In this document: positions 49,618 to 58,782 of the stretch, one piece after another
Position numbering within the stretch: the stretch's first letter is position 1
Layout: each line of letters starts with the position of its first letter
Notes under the pieces: generated by a model
The model's input: only the letters and a program-made list of their open reading frames with translations
Told to the model about the DNA's origin: nothing
The model's database searches: none
Translations under genes and position numbers: made by a program
Assembly: GCF_020092905.1 (NCBI RefSeq)
Contig: NZ_JAGSGB010000001.1
Location: 620,001-684,000, forward strand
Direction: 5' to 3'
Origin: Pacificimonas aurantium
GTDB lineage: Bacteria > Pseudomonadota > Alphaproteobacteria > Sphingomonadales > Sphingomonadaceae
DNA length: 64,000 bases

Positions 49618-50652
49618 TTGGCCGGGCGCCCCTTCGCCGAGCAGGCGGACTGGTGCCTTCGGATGAATTCTCCATTCATGGAGCGGCTGTGCCGCGCGCT
49701 CGACACCGTCCTTGACGAGAGGACGGAAGTCGGGCGGCGCGTGCTGGAATGGCCCGGCGACCCGCATACCGATGCGATGCCGATGCGCGTTACGGGCGGG
49801 CTGAATGCTCTGCGCCGAACCGGCCGCGCGCCGGGCCTGACCTCTCTCTATCCGCCCGCGCCGCTCGCGCCGCTGCCGGAATTCGAACAGGTACTCAGCT
49901 CCGTCCTCGGAGAATTCGACCAAGACCTGTTGCCCTGGCTCGACGGGCCGCCGCAGACGAATGAGACCGGACGGGCGGGGGCGCTCTTTCCCGGGCTGAT
50001 GCTCATCGCGGCGCGGACCGGTCTGCCGCTGCGCCTGTTCGAGCTCGGGGCGAGCGCTGGCCTCAATCTCCGGCTCGACGACTATGCGTATCGCCTCGGC
50101 GGAATCGAGGCAGGCCGGACCGGAAGCCCGGTCCGGATCGAACCTCAGTGGTCCGGGTCGCCGCCCCTTTCCGCGTCCCTCGAAGTCGCCGAACGGCGCG
50201 GCGTCGATATGGCCCCTCTGGACGTCACCGACCCAGATGTGCGCGAGCGGCTGATGGCGTTTTGCTGGCCCGACCAGAGCGACCGGGTCACGCGGCTGGA
50301 GGCAGCCCTAGACCTCGCCGCGAAGGATCCGCCCCCGATCGACAAGGGGGACGCGGCGGACTGGACCGAACGCATGGTGGAGCCGCGGTCGGGCACGGCG
50401 ACCGTCGTCTTTCACTCAATCGCGTTCCAATATTTCCCCGAGGAGACCAAGCGGCGGATCGAGGACCATCTCCACCGGCGGGGAACGGCCGCCTCCGCCG
50501 ACGCGCCGCTCTTCTGGTTGCAGTATGAGGCCGGCCCGGGCGGTCCGGGGCAGCCGACACGCCTTGGCCTGCGCTCCTGGCCCGAAGGCGGCGAGGAGCA
50601 TCTCGCCGAAGGCCATCCGCACGGGACTGACCTGCATTGGCATGCGGATTGA
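49618..50652 (+). CDS. DUF2332 family protein
   Basis: A 344-residue protein. The start block [55 protein letters not shown], the [19 protein letters not shown] motif with a SAM-like Gly loop, and [23 protein letters not shown] define the DUF2332 family. It looks like a methyltransferase fold but the function is unknown. TTG 49618 is three bases after the upstream stop; CTG 49612, overlapping that stop, is an alternative. Frames further upstream are out of register with the family. Confidence 0.83.
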   Translation: MAGRPFAEQADWCLRMNSPFMERLCRALDTVLDERTEVGRRVLEWPGDPHTDAMPMRVTGGLNALRRTGRAPGLTSLYPPAPLAPLPEFEQVLSSVLGEFDQDLLPWLDGPPQTNETGRAGALFPGLMLIAARTGLPLRLFELGASAGLNLRLDDYAYRLGGIEAGRTGSPVRIEPQWSGSPPLSASLEVAERRGVDMAPLDVTDPDVRERLMAFCWPDQSDRVTRLEAALDLAAKDPPPIDKGDAADWTERMVEPRSGTATVVFHSIAFQYFPEETKRRIEDHLHRRGTAASADAPLFWLQYEAGPGGPGQPTRLGLRSWPEGGEEHLAEGHPHGTDLHWHAD

Positions 50653-50728
50653 TTCTCTTGCCTTTCCGCCCCATTTGACGAAAGGGGCTGCGCGCCCATT
50701 TTCCGAGACAATCTGCTAAGGGAGCCGG

Positions 50729-50947
50729 ATGGCTAAAGAAGAACTGATAGAGATGCGCGGCACGGTGACGGAATTGCTTCCGAACGCCATGTTCCGCGTA
50801 CAGCTTGAAAACGACCATGAAATCCTCGGTCATACGGCGGGCAAGATGCGCAAGAATCGCATTCGCGTCCTGGTCGGCGACGAAGTGCTGGTCGAGCTGA
50901 CGCCCTACGATCTTACCAAGGGCCGCATCACATATCGCTTCAAATAG
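50729..50947 (+). CDS. infA: Translation initiation factor IF-1
   Basis: A 72-residue S1-fold protein, [28 protein letters not shown] through [27 protein letters not shown], complete and typical in length. AGGGAG lies just before the ATG. It is followed two bases later by the Maf gene in a four-gene run (infA, maf, RNase E/G, yacG). Confidence 0.98.
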   Translation: MAKEELIEMRGTVTELLPNAMFRVQLENDHEILGHTAGKMRKNRIRVLVGDEVLVELTPYDLTKGRITYRFK

Positions 50948-50948
50948 C

Positions 50949-51533
50949 GTGACCGAGGTCGCGCAGCCGCCGCTTGTCCTGGCCTCGTCCAGCCCGCGGC
51001 GCCGCGACCTGCTTGCGCAGATCGGCATCTTGCCGGCGCGTACCCAGTCCCCAGACATCGACGAAACGCCCCGTCCGGCCGAGCCGCCGCGCGTCTATGC
51101 TGAGCGCATGGCACGGGAAAAGGCGCTCGCCGTGCCGCGTGAGGCCGGGGAGTGCCTGCTTGCGGGCGATACGACTGTGGCAGCGGGCCGGCGGATTTTC
51201 CCGCCCGCCGCGTCGGAAGAGGATGTGGCGCGGTTTCTCGAGCTATTGTCGGGGCGCCGCCACCGGGTCTTCGCCGCTGTCGCGCTCATCGACGCAGAGG
51301 GCGTGCTAAGGGCCCGGGTCGCCGAGAGCGTCGTGCGCTTCAAGCGCCTGCACCCGGACGAGATCGCAGCCTATGCCGCCAGCGGCGAGGGTATCGGCAA
51401 GGCAGCAGGTTATGCGATTCAGGGCCGCGCCGCAGGCCTGATCGCTTTCATGTCCGGCAGTTACAGCGGCGTCGTAGGTCTACCGCTGTTCGAAACGCGC
51501 GCGCTCCTGGAGACCGCGGGCCTCCATGTCTGA
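50949..51533 (+). CDS. maf: Maf family nucleotide pyrophosphatase (YhdE-like)
   Basis: A 194-residue Maf protein. The start PLVLASSSPRRRDLLAQIG and the catalytic block LLAGDTTVAAGRR (DTxV form) are those of the dTTP/UTP pyrophosphatase type, different from the GxDQ-type paralogue at 19040. The C-terminal KAAGYAIQGRAAGLIAFMSGSYSGVVGLPLFET is standard. GTG 50949 is one base after the infA stop codon. It prevents misincorporation of modified nucleotides. Confidence 0.92.
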   Translation: MTEVAQPPLVLASSSPRRRDLLAQIGILPARTQSPDIDETPRPAEPPRVYAERMAREKALAVPREAGECLLAGDTTVAAGRRIFPPAASEEDVARFLELLSGRRHRVFAAVALIDAEGVLRARVAESVVRFKRLHPDEIAAYAASGEGIGKAAGYAIQGRAAGLIAFMSGSYSGVVGLPLFETRALLETAGLHV

Positions 51534-52467
51534 TTGGATCGTCGAGGACGGCATCGGAGAGATCCGGGCCGCCCGGCTCGGCAAAGGCGGGATCGCGGAG
51601 GCCAGGATCGTCCGGGAAGGGCGCCTTCACGCCGGCCAGGTCGTGCGCGCGCGCCTGACGACGAAGCAGGGAAAACGCGGCCTCGCCGAGGCCGGTGGCG
51701 AGGTCCTTCAGCTCGATCCCTGGCCCGCCAGCGCCGCCGAAGGCGAAGAGCGGGACCTGGTCGTCACACGCGGCGCCATTCCGGAACGCGGGAGGCCGCG
51801 CGATGCCAAGGCGCGGCCGGCTATGGCGGCCGACGAGCCGCACCCTCCCGCACCAGAAGGGGCGAGGCCGGGTGACTTGTCGGACCATGGCTGGGAAGAG
51901 TTGATGGAGGAGGCGCGTTCAGGCGTCGTTGCCCGCCTGGGCTGTACCTTGTCGATCGTGCCCACCCCTGCGGGAACGACGATAGACATAGACGGCGACC
52001 TCGCGCCCCGCGAGCTGGCCAGCCGCGGGGCCGAGGCTGTTGCCGCCGCCATTCTCCGGCTCGATATCGGCGGCTCGATCCTCATCGACTTTCCCTCTCT
52101 CGAAGGGAAGGGCGACCGCACCCGCCTCGCCGCGATCTTCGACGATGCCTTCGACGCCGAGCATGAACGCACAGCGATCAACGGCTTCGGCCTGATGCAG
52201 GTCGTGCGGCCCCGCTTTCGCCCGTCGCTCCTTGAACTGGCGCAGAACCTGCCGGCGGAATCGCGCGCGCTCGACCTTCTGCGGCGCGCGGGGCGCGGCG
52301 CAGGAGCGGCGACTTCTCTCGAACTGAGGGCGGGAGAGGCTGTGACGGCCTGGCTCTCGGCGCGGCCACACCTCATCGAACGGCTCGAGGCGCGTCAGCA
52401 TCTGCGCATTGCCTTGAAAGCCCACGGGTCCGACCCCTTATGGGCAGGCGATGTCCACGCCGTCTAA
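51526..52467 (+). CDS. Ribonuclease E/G family protein (short)
   Basis: A 313-residue member of the RNase E/G family, much shorter than RNase E. It begins like RNase G (IVEDGIGEIRAARLGKGGIAEARIVREGRLHAGQVVRARL), and the catalytic-domain segments LRLDIGGSILIDFPSLEGKGDRTRLAAIF and INGFGLMQVVRPRFRPSL can be seen. The two Cys of the zinc-link and much of the RNase E core are missing, so activity needs testing. It lies between maf and yacG. Confidence 0.82.
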   Translation: MSDWIVEDGIGEIRAARLGKGGIAEARIVREGRLHAGQVVRARLTTKQGKRGLAEAGGEVLQLDPWPASAAEGEERDLVVTRGAIPERGRPRDAKARPAMAADEPHPPAPEGARPGDLSDHGWEELMEEARSGVVARLGCTLSIVPTPAGTTIDIDGDLAPRELASRGAEAVAAAILRLDIGGSILIDFPSLEGKGDRTRLAAIFDDAFDAEHERTAINGFGLMQVVRPRFRPSLLELAQNLPAESRALDLLRRAGRGAGAATSLELRAGEAVTAWLSARPHLIERLEARQHLRIALKAHGSDPLWAGDVHAV

Positions 52468-52621
52468 ACCGCGCCCGCGCTGTCCGATCTGCAAGGCTCC
52501 CGCCTCGCCCGATCATCTCCCCTTCTGCTCGCAGCTCTGCAAGGACCGCGATCTCCTGAAATGGATGAACGAGGATTACCGCGCCCCGGTCGCGCCCGAG
52601 GAAGAGCCGCCCCGCGATTGA
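52451..52621 (+). CDS. yacG: DNA gyrase inhibitor YacG
   Basis: A 56-residue zinc-ribbon protein: MSTPSKPRPRCPICKAPAS and onward. The four zinc ligands are Cys11, Cys14, Cys26 and Cys30 (CPIC and CSQLC), followed by RDLLKWMNEDYRAP, all typical of YacG, which binds GyrB. The ATG overlaps the RNase gene by 17 bases. It is the last gene of the infA run. Confidence 0.93.
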   Translation: MSTPSKPRPRCPICKAPASPDHLPFCSQLCKDRDLLKWMNEDYRAPVAPEEEPPRD

Positions 52622-52681
52622 GCCGCGCTCTAGCCATGCTGGTTATCGGAACGAGCGTGCACAGGCTTGCATTGACCGGGT

Positions 52682-52861
52682 ATGACCAGGCCCGATCCCA
52701 CGCCCCCACATAAAGACAATGCCGAGCAAGGAGCGGCACATGATGCGCGCGATGTGCGGGGTGCTGAGATCATCCTCCGCAGCCGGCGGCGGCGTGTGAT
52801 TTTCGTCGCCGGGCTTGCCGCCATTCTGCTGCTCGGCCTGATTCTGCGCTTTGCGGCGTAG
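52682..52861 (+). CDS. Small membrane protein, hypothetical
   Basis: A 59-residue protein, MTRPDPTPPHKDNAEQGAAH and onward, with a basic RGAEIILRSRRRR segment and one C-terminal helix (IFVAGLAAILLLGLILRFAA). The RGAEIILR..RR block looks like a small family I have seen in sphingomonads. It sits between yacG and tRNA-Phe, where such a gene is expected. Function unknown. Confidence 0.6.
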   Translation: MTRPDPTPPHKDNAEQGAAHDARDVRGAEIILRSRRRRVIFVAGLAAILLLGLILRFAA

Positions 52862-52924
52862 CTGGCGCTGGACAAGCCTGCGCGCCGCCCTTATGTCCCG
52901 CGCTTCGCCAGCTTCCGAGCGTGT

Positions 52925-53000
<76 letters not shown>

Positions 53001-53049
53001 TTTCCCTGCTCCAGAAAAACGGGCTCAGCCCAGCCCGCCGCCTGAGCGG

Positions 53050-54171
53050 TCAGGGAGTGTTCTTCGTTTTTTCGGGAACCGCGGCTTTCGCCGCAGCGCT
53101 GTCGGGGCCGAAGCCGAGTTGCTCGACCATTGCCAGTGCATCGCCGAAGCCTTCGCCGCAATAGACGGGGATGTCCCGGTCCTCGATCCCCGCAAGCAGC
53201 TTCCCGTTTTCGCCGTCGCGGCAGGTGCCGGAAACGTCCCGGATGAAAACGCCGGCGACATTGTCCGGGAAGTCCGCCGCCACCTTGGCGTACACTTCGA
53301 CGTCGCGCTGGCCATTGTCGCCGATCAGGAGGAAACGAAAGCCTGGGTAGAAGGCGAGGATCGTCTCGATCGCGTCCACCTTGTGCGTGCGATGCCCTCC
53401 GGCGATGAATTTCGTCCGATCGATCCCATAGTCCTTCAGGAACATCGGCCCGTGCGGGATATCGTTCAGTTCCATGAATTCGGTGAGGAAGCCGTAGAGG
53501 TTCCACGGGCTGGAAGAGACATAGAAAACTGGTCGGCGGGGCGCCTCATGGTCCACCACCAGCATGCGGTAGAGTTTCGAGGCACCCGGTACCGCCAGAC
53601 GGTCGGACGGCTGGTGGACGAGCACGCGCTTCCAGTTCTTCAGGAAATTCGTAGCCCCGGTTTCGACGATGGTATCGTCGATATCGGAGATGATACCGAG
53701 CCGTGTATCGGTTCCCGGAGCGAGGACCGGCGCCGCCACCCGCTCGCGGTGGGAAAGTCGGCCCGGCGTCGACAGGGTGACCTCTTCCCAGGTGGTGCGT
53801 CGGGGTAAATCATGTGCGCCGATGGGAATGGAGAACCGAAAATAGCCCTCGTCGTCGCTCTCGGTCTCATGGACGCCGCCGAACCCCTCCATGCGCACAG
53901 GAACGCGGGGCACCTCGTCGCTTTCGTAGATGGCCAGCATCGCGCGCAGGCGGGGCAGCGTCCCTGTCCCCGGGTCGAGCGACTCGCGAAAGCGCACGAT
54001 GCGTCCCGAAAGGCGCAGCTCTTCGGCGCTACGGTAACCGGCATAGGTCAGCAGCCGTAGCTTGTCCTGCGCATCGCCGCCGCCGCGGTAGCGCAGCCGG
54101 TCGAGGCCCCGTTCCGCCGCCGCCAGTCCGCGGTGAAAGATCCGGAAAAAGGGGCTCTCGGGCAGGTCCAT
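53050..54171 (-). CDS. App1-like phosphatase (DUF2183)
   Basis: A 373-residue protein. The N-terminal beta-sandwich-like part contains VPRVPVRMEGFGGVHETESDDEGYFRFSIP, and the phosphatase part starts with DxDxT (IISDIDDTIVETG) and continues with FYVSSSPWNLYGFLTEFMELNDIPHGPMFLKDYG and FLLIGDNGQRDVEVYAKVAADFP. This is the App1 phosphatidate phosphatase pattern (DUF2183, HAD fold). ATG 54171 has a GGAG site about 10 bases upstream; 54234 would add 21 residues. It acts on lipids in yeast; the bacterial role is inferred. Confidence 0.85.
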   Translation of the reverse strand: MDLPESPFFRIFHRGLAAAERGLDRLRYRGGGDAQDKLRLLTYAGYRSAEELRLSGRIVRFRESLDPGTGTLPRLRAMLAIYESDEVPRVPVRMEGFGGVHETESDDEGYFRFSIPIGAHDLPRRTTWEEVTLSTPGRLSHRERVAAPVLAPGTDTRLGIISDIDDTIVETGATNFLKNWKRVLVHQPSDRLAVPGASKLYRMLVVDHEAPRRPVFYVSSSPWNLYGFLTEFMELNDIPHGPMFLKDYGIDRTKFIAGGHRTHKVDAIETILAFYPGFRFLLIGDNGQRDVEVYAKVAADFPDNVAGVFIRDVSGTCRDGENGKLLAGIEDRDIPVYCGEGFGDALAMVEQLGFGPDSAAAKAAVPEKTKNTP

Positions 54172-54293
54172 CGCAGGCAGTCTCCGCTTGTTCAGTTCGA
54201 ATCCGTCATGCGCCGAACGCGGCGGCTTCGCCATTCGATGCGCGTGAGCTAGAAGGATGCGGCATAATCGTAAGCAAGACGGGGAGCGACACG

Positions 54294-55331
54294 ATGCTCA
54301 GAATGGCAGTGACAGGCGCTTTGATGATGGCGATGCCTGCAATGGCCGAGCCCCTGGGGCTGGACGAAGCCGAAGCCATTGTCGCGCGCACCGATCGCAG
54401 CGACCGGGATCAGGCGATGGACGAGGACCGTAAGCCGGCGCGCGCACTTGCCTTCATGCAGCTCGAGCCGGGAGACCGCGTGCTCGATATGTTTGCGGGC
54501 GGCGGCTACTATTCCGAACTCATTGCCCGCGCTGTCGCACCCGAGGGCTTCGTCCTGGCGCACAATCCTGCGAGTTTTCGCATGCGCGACCGGATGGAGG
54601 AGGCCGGTGCGGCGCGCGGCTACAGTTCCGGCAGGCTACCTAACGTCGCCGCCTTCTACCGTGACTTCAACCGCCTAAGGCTTGCCCCGGCGAGCCTGGA
54701 CGCCGTGCTGTTTCACCTGGTCTATCACGACCTTTACGTCACCAGCGCCGACTACGGCCTGCCCCATACCCAGCCGCAGGATGTGCTTGCGCAGCTCAAC
54801 ATCGCCCTGCGGCCGGGGGGAACGGTGACCGTCATCGACCATGTCGGTGCCGACGGCGATACCCGGCAGATCGCGTATGACATCCACCGGATCGCGCCGG
54901 AGCGGGTGGTCGAGGACTTCCGGAAAGCCGGATTCGCCCTCGTCGCACGCGAGCGTTTTCACGATAATTCCGATGACGAGCCCGGCATCAATGTCTTCGA
55001 CGACTCCGTACGCGGCGAGACGGATCGTTTCGCGTTGCGGTTCGCGCGCGCGGGCGATCCCAATGTCGCCGATATCGGTGAGGAGAACGGCCCGGCCTCC
55101 TCTCCGGACGTAACGGACCAGGCCCACCCCTGCGGCGCAGAAAAGGTCGCCGACCTGCTCGGGCGCCCGCTACGCGCCGACCTTCGTGAAAGGATTCTGG
55201 CACGCAGCGGCGCGGCGACCCTCCGCGCTTATGAAGAGGGGGCGCCTGTCACGATGGACTACCGTCCCGACCGGTTGAATATCGTTACGGAGGCCGGCAC
55301 GAATGACGTATTGGAGCTGAAGTGCGGCTGA
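54294..55331 (+). CDS. Exported methyltransferase-like protein fused to an I78 inhibitor domain
   Basis: A 345-residue exported protein with a signal peptide at 1-18. A class I methyltransferase-like domain (COG4798-type) follows, with motif I VLDMFAGGGYYSELIARAV and a later LRPGGTVTVIDHV segment. Residues 278-345 form a peptidase-inhibitor I78-type domain: HPCGAEKVADLLGRPL, then PVTMDYRPDRLNI and a closing KCG with Cys. A periplasmic methyltransferase is unusual because SAM is cytosolic. The GGGGAG site before ATG 54294 supports the start. It diverges from the App1 gene. Confidence 0.82.
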   Translation: MLRMAVTGALMMAMPAMAEPLGLDEAEAIVARTDRSDRDQAMDEDRKPARALAFMQLEPGDRVLDMFAGGGYYSELIARAVAPEGFVLAHNPASFRMRDRMEEAGAARGYSSGRLPNVAAFYRDFNRLRLAPASLDAVLFHLVYHDLYVTSADYGLPHTQPQDVLAQLNIALRPGGTVTVIDHVGADGDTRQIAYDIHRIAPERVVEDFRKAGFALVARERFHDNSDDEPGINVFDDSVRGETDRFALRFARAGDPNVADIGEENGPASSPDVTDQAHPCGAEKVADLLGRPLRADLRERILARSGAATLRAYEEGAPVTMDYRPDRLNIVTEAGTNDVLELKCG

Positions 55332-55348
55332 CCTGAAAGACTGGTCCA

Positions 55349-57262
55349 ATGCGCTTTCCTGCCCGATCCGGCGGCCCGCCGCCCACCGCTCTCGTTTCCC
55401 TGGCGCTTGGCGCAGCCCTTCTCGCTGCGTGCACGACGCGAGATGCCGAGGCACCGCCGCAGCCGGCTGCCTTCTCCCCACCCGCAGATGCCCTCGTGGA
55501 GGAACATGTGCAGGTGGCCATGCGCGACGGCGCCCGTCTCGACACTGACATCTACGTGCCGTTCGGCGGCGAGCGCCCGGTTCCAGCCATTCTGATCCGC
55601 ACGCCGTACAACACAGAGGTTGGCGGTCGCCGCTCGGCCTTCTTCAACCGCCTGCTCGAGGACGGCTACGCGCTCGTGGAACAGCATGAGCGCGGACGCT
55701 ATTTTTCGGAAGGCGAGTTCACCATGCTCCCGCGCCCGGCGGAAGATGGCTGGGACACACTCGACTGGATTGCCGAACAGTCCTGGTCGGACGGGCAGGT
55801 GGTGACGCTCGGCTGCTCTTCATCGGCGGAAAACCAGCTCAAGCTGGCCGCGGCGGGCCATCCCGCCCACAAGGCAATGATCGCCATGTCGGCCGGCGTT
55901 GGCGTCGCGGAAGCGGGCCCGTTTCGCGAACAGGGCAATTTCTGGCGCGGCGGCGTCTGGCAGCAGGGCTGGTTCAACTATTTCTACGGTTCGATGAAGC
56001 AGCCCTGGCCGAACTTTCCGGCGGGGCTGTCGGACGAAGAGCGGCAGATCCTGCTGTCGAATTTCGAGGTCGACCTGGTGCGCGACGAGGACGCTTCGGA
56101 AAAATTCGTCGCCACGCGAATGCACCTTCCGATGGTGGATATCATGACGGAGATGGGCGCCACCGACAATGAGATCGACGACTATCTGGCACGGGGTCCG
56201 TCTCACCCGGCATGGGCGGCGAACCGCGTCACGAATTCCGACGTGATCCGCGTTCCGGGACTTTGGGCCGAAGCGATCTACGACATTTCCGCCCGCTCGA
56301 CCGTGGCCTGGTTCGACCGCAATCTTGCAGAGCTTTCGCCCGCAGCGCGCAACAACCAGCATATGCGCATCACCCAGGGCGGTCATTGCAGCTTCGGCCG
56401 CGAGACCGAGGCGGCGAGCATCGGCGACTTGCAGCTTGGCGATGCCCGCTATCCCTATGAGGCGGAGCTCCGGTCTTGGATCCACCGTTGGACCGGCAAG
56501 GGGAATGACGGGCTGTGGGACGATGTGCCCGCCTACCGCGCTTATCTGGCCGACGGCGACTGGGCGGGCCGGGCCGACATGCCCACGGGCGGCGGGACCT
56601 TATGGCGGCTTGGCCCCGACGGCATGATGGCGAGCGCGGAGACGCAGGCCGGCCAACTCAGCTACCGCTACGATCCGGCCGACCCTGTCATCAGCCGCGG
56701 CGGCGAGATTGGCGGGGTGGGGGACGACCAGGTCGACGGCAGTTTCGACCAGCGCCCCGAGGCGGCGCGCCAGGACGTTCTCGTCTTCACCTCGCCGGAA
56801 TTTAGGGCGCCGCGGGACCTGCTTGGCTTTGCCAGGGTAAAGCTATCCGTGGCGTCCGATCGTCCCGACACGGATTTCACCGTGAAGATCATCGACGTCT
56901 TTCCCGATGGCGGCGCCTTTCTCGTCGGCGATACGATTCTCCGCATGCGCTATCGGGAAGGTATGGACCGTGAAGTTCCGATGCAGGCCGGGCAGCGCTA
57001 CGATGTCGAGTTGCCGCCCATTCTGCTGTCGCGGCGTATCGAGACGGGACACAGACTGCGGGTCCATGTCAGCTCCAGCAATTTTCCGAACTATGCGCGC
57101 AGCCTCAACAGCATGGGGGATCCCTACACCTCGACCGATGCGGCGGTGGCGACCAACACGGTCTATTTCGGGGGGAATGCCGTCAGCTCGATCGAGCTTC
57201 CCACGAGCGAAGGGCTGATCGACTATGTTCAGCCCGTGGTTGCCGGTTCGGCGGGCCGTTAG
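55349..57262 (+). CDS. CocE/NonD-type hydrolase, X-Pro dipeptidyl-peptidase (S15) family lipoprotein
   Basis: A 637-residue lipoprotein (lipobox LLAAC, Cys28). The N-terminal alpha/beta hydrolase has VAMRDGARLDTDIYVP, PYNTE and GCSS at 155-158 (probable nucleophile Ser157), with GGHCSFG as the probable catalytic His. A jelly-roll C-terminal domain follows (LVFTSPEFRAPRDLLGFARVKLSVASDRPDTDFTVKIIDVFPDGGAF). Such enzymes hydrolyse acyl or peptide bonds; the substrate is unknown. It lies 17 bases after the methyltransferase-I78 gene, so co-transcription is likely. Confidence 0.87.
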   Translation: MRFPARSGGPPPTALVSLALGAALLAACTTRDAEAPPQPAAFSPPADALVEEHVQVAMRDGARLDTDIYVPFGGERPVPAILIRTPYNTEVGGRRSAFFNRLLEDGYALVEQHERGRYFSEGEFTMLPRPAEDGWDTLDWIAEQSWSDGQVVTLGCSSSAENQLKLAAAGHPAHKAMIAMSAGVGVAEAGPFREQGNFWRGGVWQQGWFNYFYGSMKQPWPNFPAGLSDEERQILLSNFEVDLVRDEDASEKFVATRMHLPMVDIMTEMGATDNEIDDYLARGPSHPAWAANRVTNSDVIRVPGLWAEAIYDISARSTVAWFDRNLAELSPAARNNQHMRITQGGHCSFGRETEAASIGDLQLGDARYPYEAELRSWIHRWTGKGNDGLWDDVPAYRAYLADGDWAGRADMPTGGGTLWRLGPDGMMASAETQAGQLSYRYDPADPVISRGGEIGGVGDDQVDGSFDQRPEAARQDVLVFTSPEFRAPRDLLGFARVKLSVASDRPDTDFTVKIIDVFPDGGAFLVGDTILRMRYREGMDREVPMQAGQRYDVELPPILLSRRIETGHRLRVHVSSSNFPNYARSLNSMGDPYTSTDAAVATNTVYFGGNAVSSIELPTSEGLIDYVQPVVAGSAGR

Positions 57263-58704
57263 AGCAGCGGGCCCACGAGCCGCGCCATATTCTGCAGCAG
57301 CTTTTCCGGCAGCGGCCGGTTGCGCCATGCTTCCGCATCGCACTGCCGGCTGACGGCCCGGTAGCCCTCCTCCACCTCTTGCAGCCGGGCGTTCAGCCGT
57401 TCGTCATACCCGACCATGACGACCTCCGAATTGAGTTCGAACGAGCGCATGTCGATATTGCTGGATCCGATCAGGGTCAGCGTATCGTCAATGCTGACAT
57501 GCTTGGCGTGGAGGAATTCCCGTTCGTAGAGGTGGATGCGGACGCCCGCTTCCAGCAGTCCGCCGAAATAGGAGCCTTGAGCGAAATCGACGAGCCTGCT
57601 GTCGGTTTCTGCGCTGACAATCAGGTTCACATCGACGCCGCGCTGGGCCGTCGCGCGAAGGGCCATGACGAGCGGGTCCGAAGGTATGAAATAGGGCGTC
57701 ACCAGGGTGGCGCGCCGCCGTGCATGGTACAGCAGCGCCGAGAACAGCATGTCGATGCTCGTATGGGGATAGTCCGGGCCGCTCGGTACGATTTGCACGG
57801 CCATGTCCGCGTCCTGCCGCGCGGGTAGCGGAAAGAACCCGGCGCCGTTCGGGATGTCGCCGGTTTCCAGGAAATAATCGCCGAGGAAGACGAGCTGCAA
57901 ATGGGCGGCGGCGGGTCCCTCGATCCGCGCCATCAGTTCCTTGTTCGGCTGTGCGCCGCTCTTCGCGCGAATGATATTCTGCGATCCCGTCCAGCCGATC
58001 CGGCCATCGATCACGGCGACTTTCCGGTGATTGCGCATGTCGGCGCGGGTCCAGCGCTTCCAGAAGCGCAGCGGCAGCATTGCGCGCACTTCCACGCCGG
58101 AGCCTCGCAACCGCGCCTCCACCTCGTCTGCCGACCGCAGCGAGCCCACGGCGTCGTACATCAGGCGGCAGGTGACACCGCGTCCGGCCGCCCGGCGCAG
58201 CGCCTCGATGACCTGCTCGCCGGTATCGTCGGCCGCGAAGATGTAGAACATCAGGTGGACGTGATCGCGGGCGCGGTCGATGTCGTCGCACAGGCGGGCG
58301 ATCATCCGGTCATAATCGCCCTCCACCTCCACCTCGTTGCCGTCATAGGCGGGAAGCTCGCCGATGGCGTCCGCGATACGGCTGATGGGCAGGTCGCGTT
58401 CGGCGATGTCGGCGCGGCAGGCGCGCAGCTCGTCGCTTGTATCCGCGGTCAGCTTCTCCAGCACACTGCGAAGCTGCTTCACGCGCTCGCGGCGCTCCTT
58501 CGGATGCCGCGCCCGCCCGATCAGGAAGTAGAGTACCGCGGCGGGGATCGGCAGCACGAAGAACAGCAGCAGCCAGCCGCGCGCGGCATCGGCGCTGCGC
58601 CGGTAAGGCACATTGATCAGCGCGGCGATCCGGATCGCCCAGTTCACCGTCGTAAGGAGAACGGCGCCCCATTCCGACAGAAGGCCGCCCAGGTCGCTAA
58701 GCAT
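57259..58704 (-). CDS. cls: Cardiolipin synthase
   Basis: A 481-residue phospholipase D superfamily enzyme. Two N-terminal membrane helices (about 10-30 and 45-66), then two HKD motifs: HRKVAVIDGRIGWTGSQN and HAKHVSIDDTLTLIGSSNID. A charged linker precedes the first. It condenses phosphatidylglycerol to cardiolipin. The stop overlaps the convergent hydrolase by 4 bases. The gene is downstream of hslU, beyond a hairpin, so it is probably a separate unit. Confidence 0.92.
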   Translation of the reverse strand: MLSDLGGLLSEWGAVLLTTVNWAIRIAALINVPYRRSADAARGWLLLFFVLPIPAAVLYFLIGRARHPKERRERVKQLRSVLEKLTADTSDELRACRADIAERDLPISRIADAIGELPAYDGNEVEVEGDYDRMIARLCDDIDRARDHVHLMFYIFAADDTGEQVIEALRRAAGRGVTCRLMYDAVGSLRSADEVEARLRGSGVEVRAMLPLRFWKRWTRADMRNHRKVAVIDGRIGWTGSQNIIRAKSGAQPNKELMARIEGPAAAHLQLVFLGDYFLETGDIPNGAGFFPLPARQDADMAVQIVPSGPDYPHTSIDMLFSALLYHARRRATLVTPYFIPSDPLVMALRATAQRGVDVNLIVSAETDSRLVDFAQGSYFGGLLEAGVRIHLYEREFLHAKHVSIDDTLTLIGSSNIDMRSFELNSEVVMVGYDERLNARLQEVEEGYRAVSRQCDAEAWRNRPLPEKLLQNMARLVGPLL

Positions 58705-58738
58705 AGCCGACGCTTAGATGGCGCCGTCGCTGCACGAA

Positions 58739-58776
58739 AGCCCCGGGCGGCTGGTGTGGGGGCGGACCCCGGGGCT
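58739..58776 (-). terminator. Hairpin after hslVU
   Basis: AGCCCCGGG (58739-58747) and CCCGGGGCT (58768-58776), a perfect 9-bp stem with a 20-base loop, seven bases past the hslU stop on the minus strand. It is followed by CTTTCG, so the terminator is weak but plausible. Confidence 0.55.
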
Positions 58777-58782
58777 ATCGCG

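Noticed and set aside
50675-50703. Promoter TTGACG with an ATTTTC -10 before infA
   Set aside because: The -35 is good but the -10 does not resemble the expected pattern; too weak to annotate.
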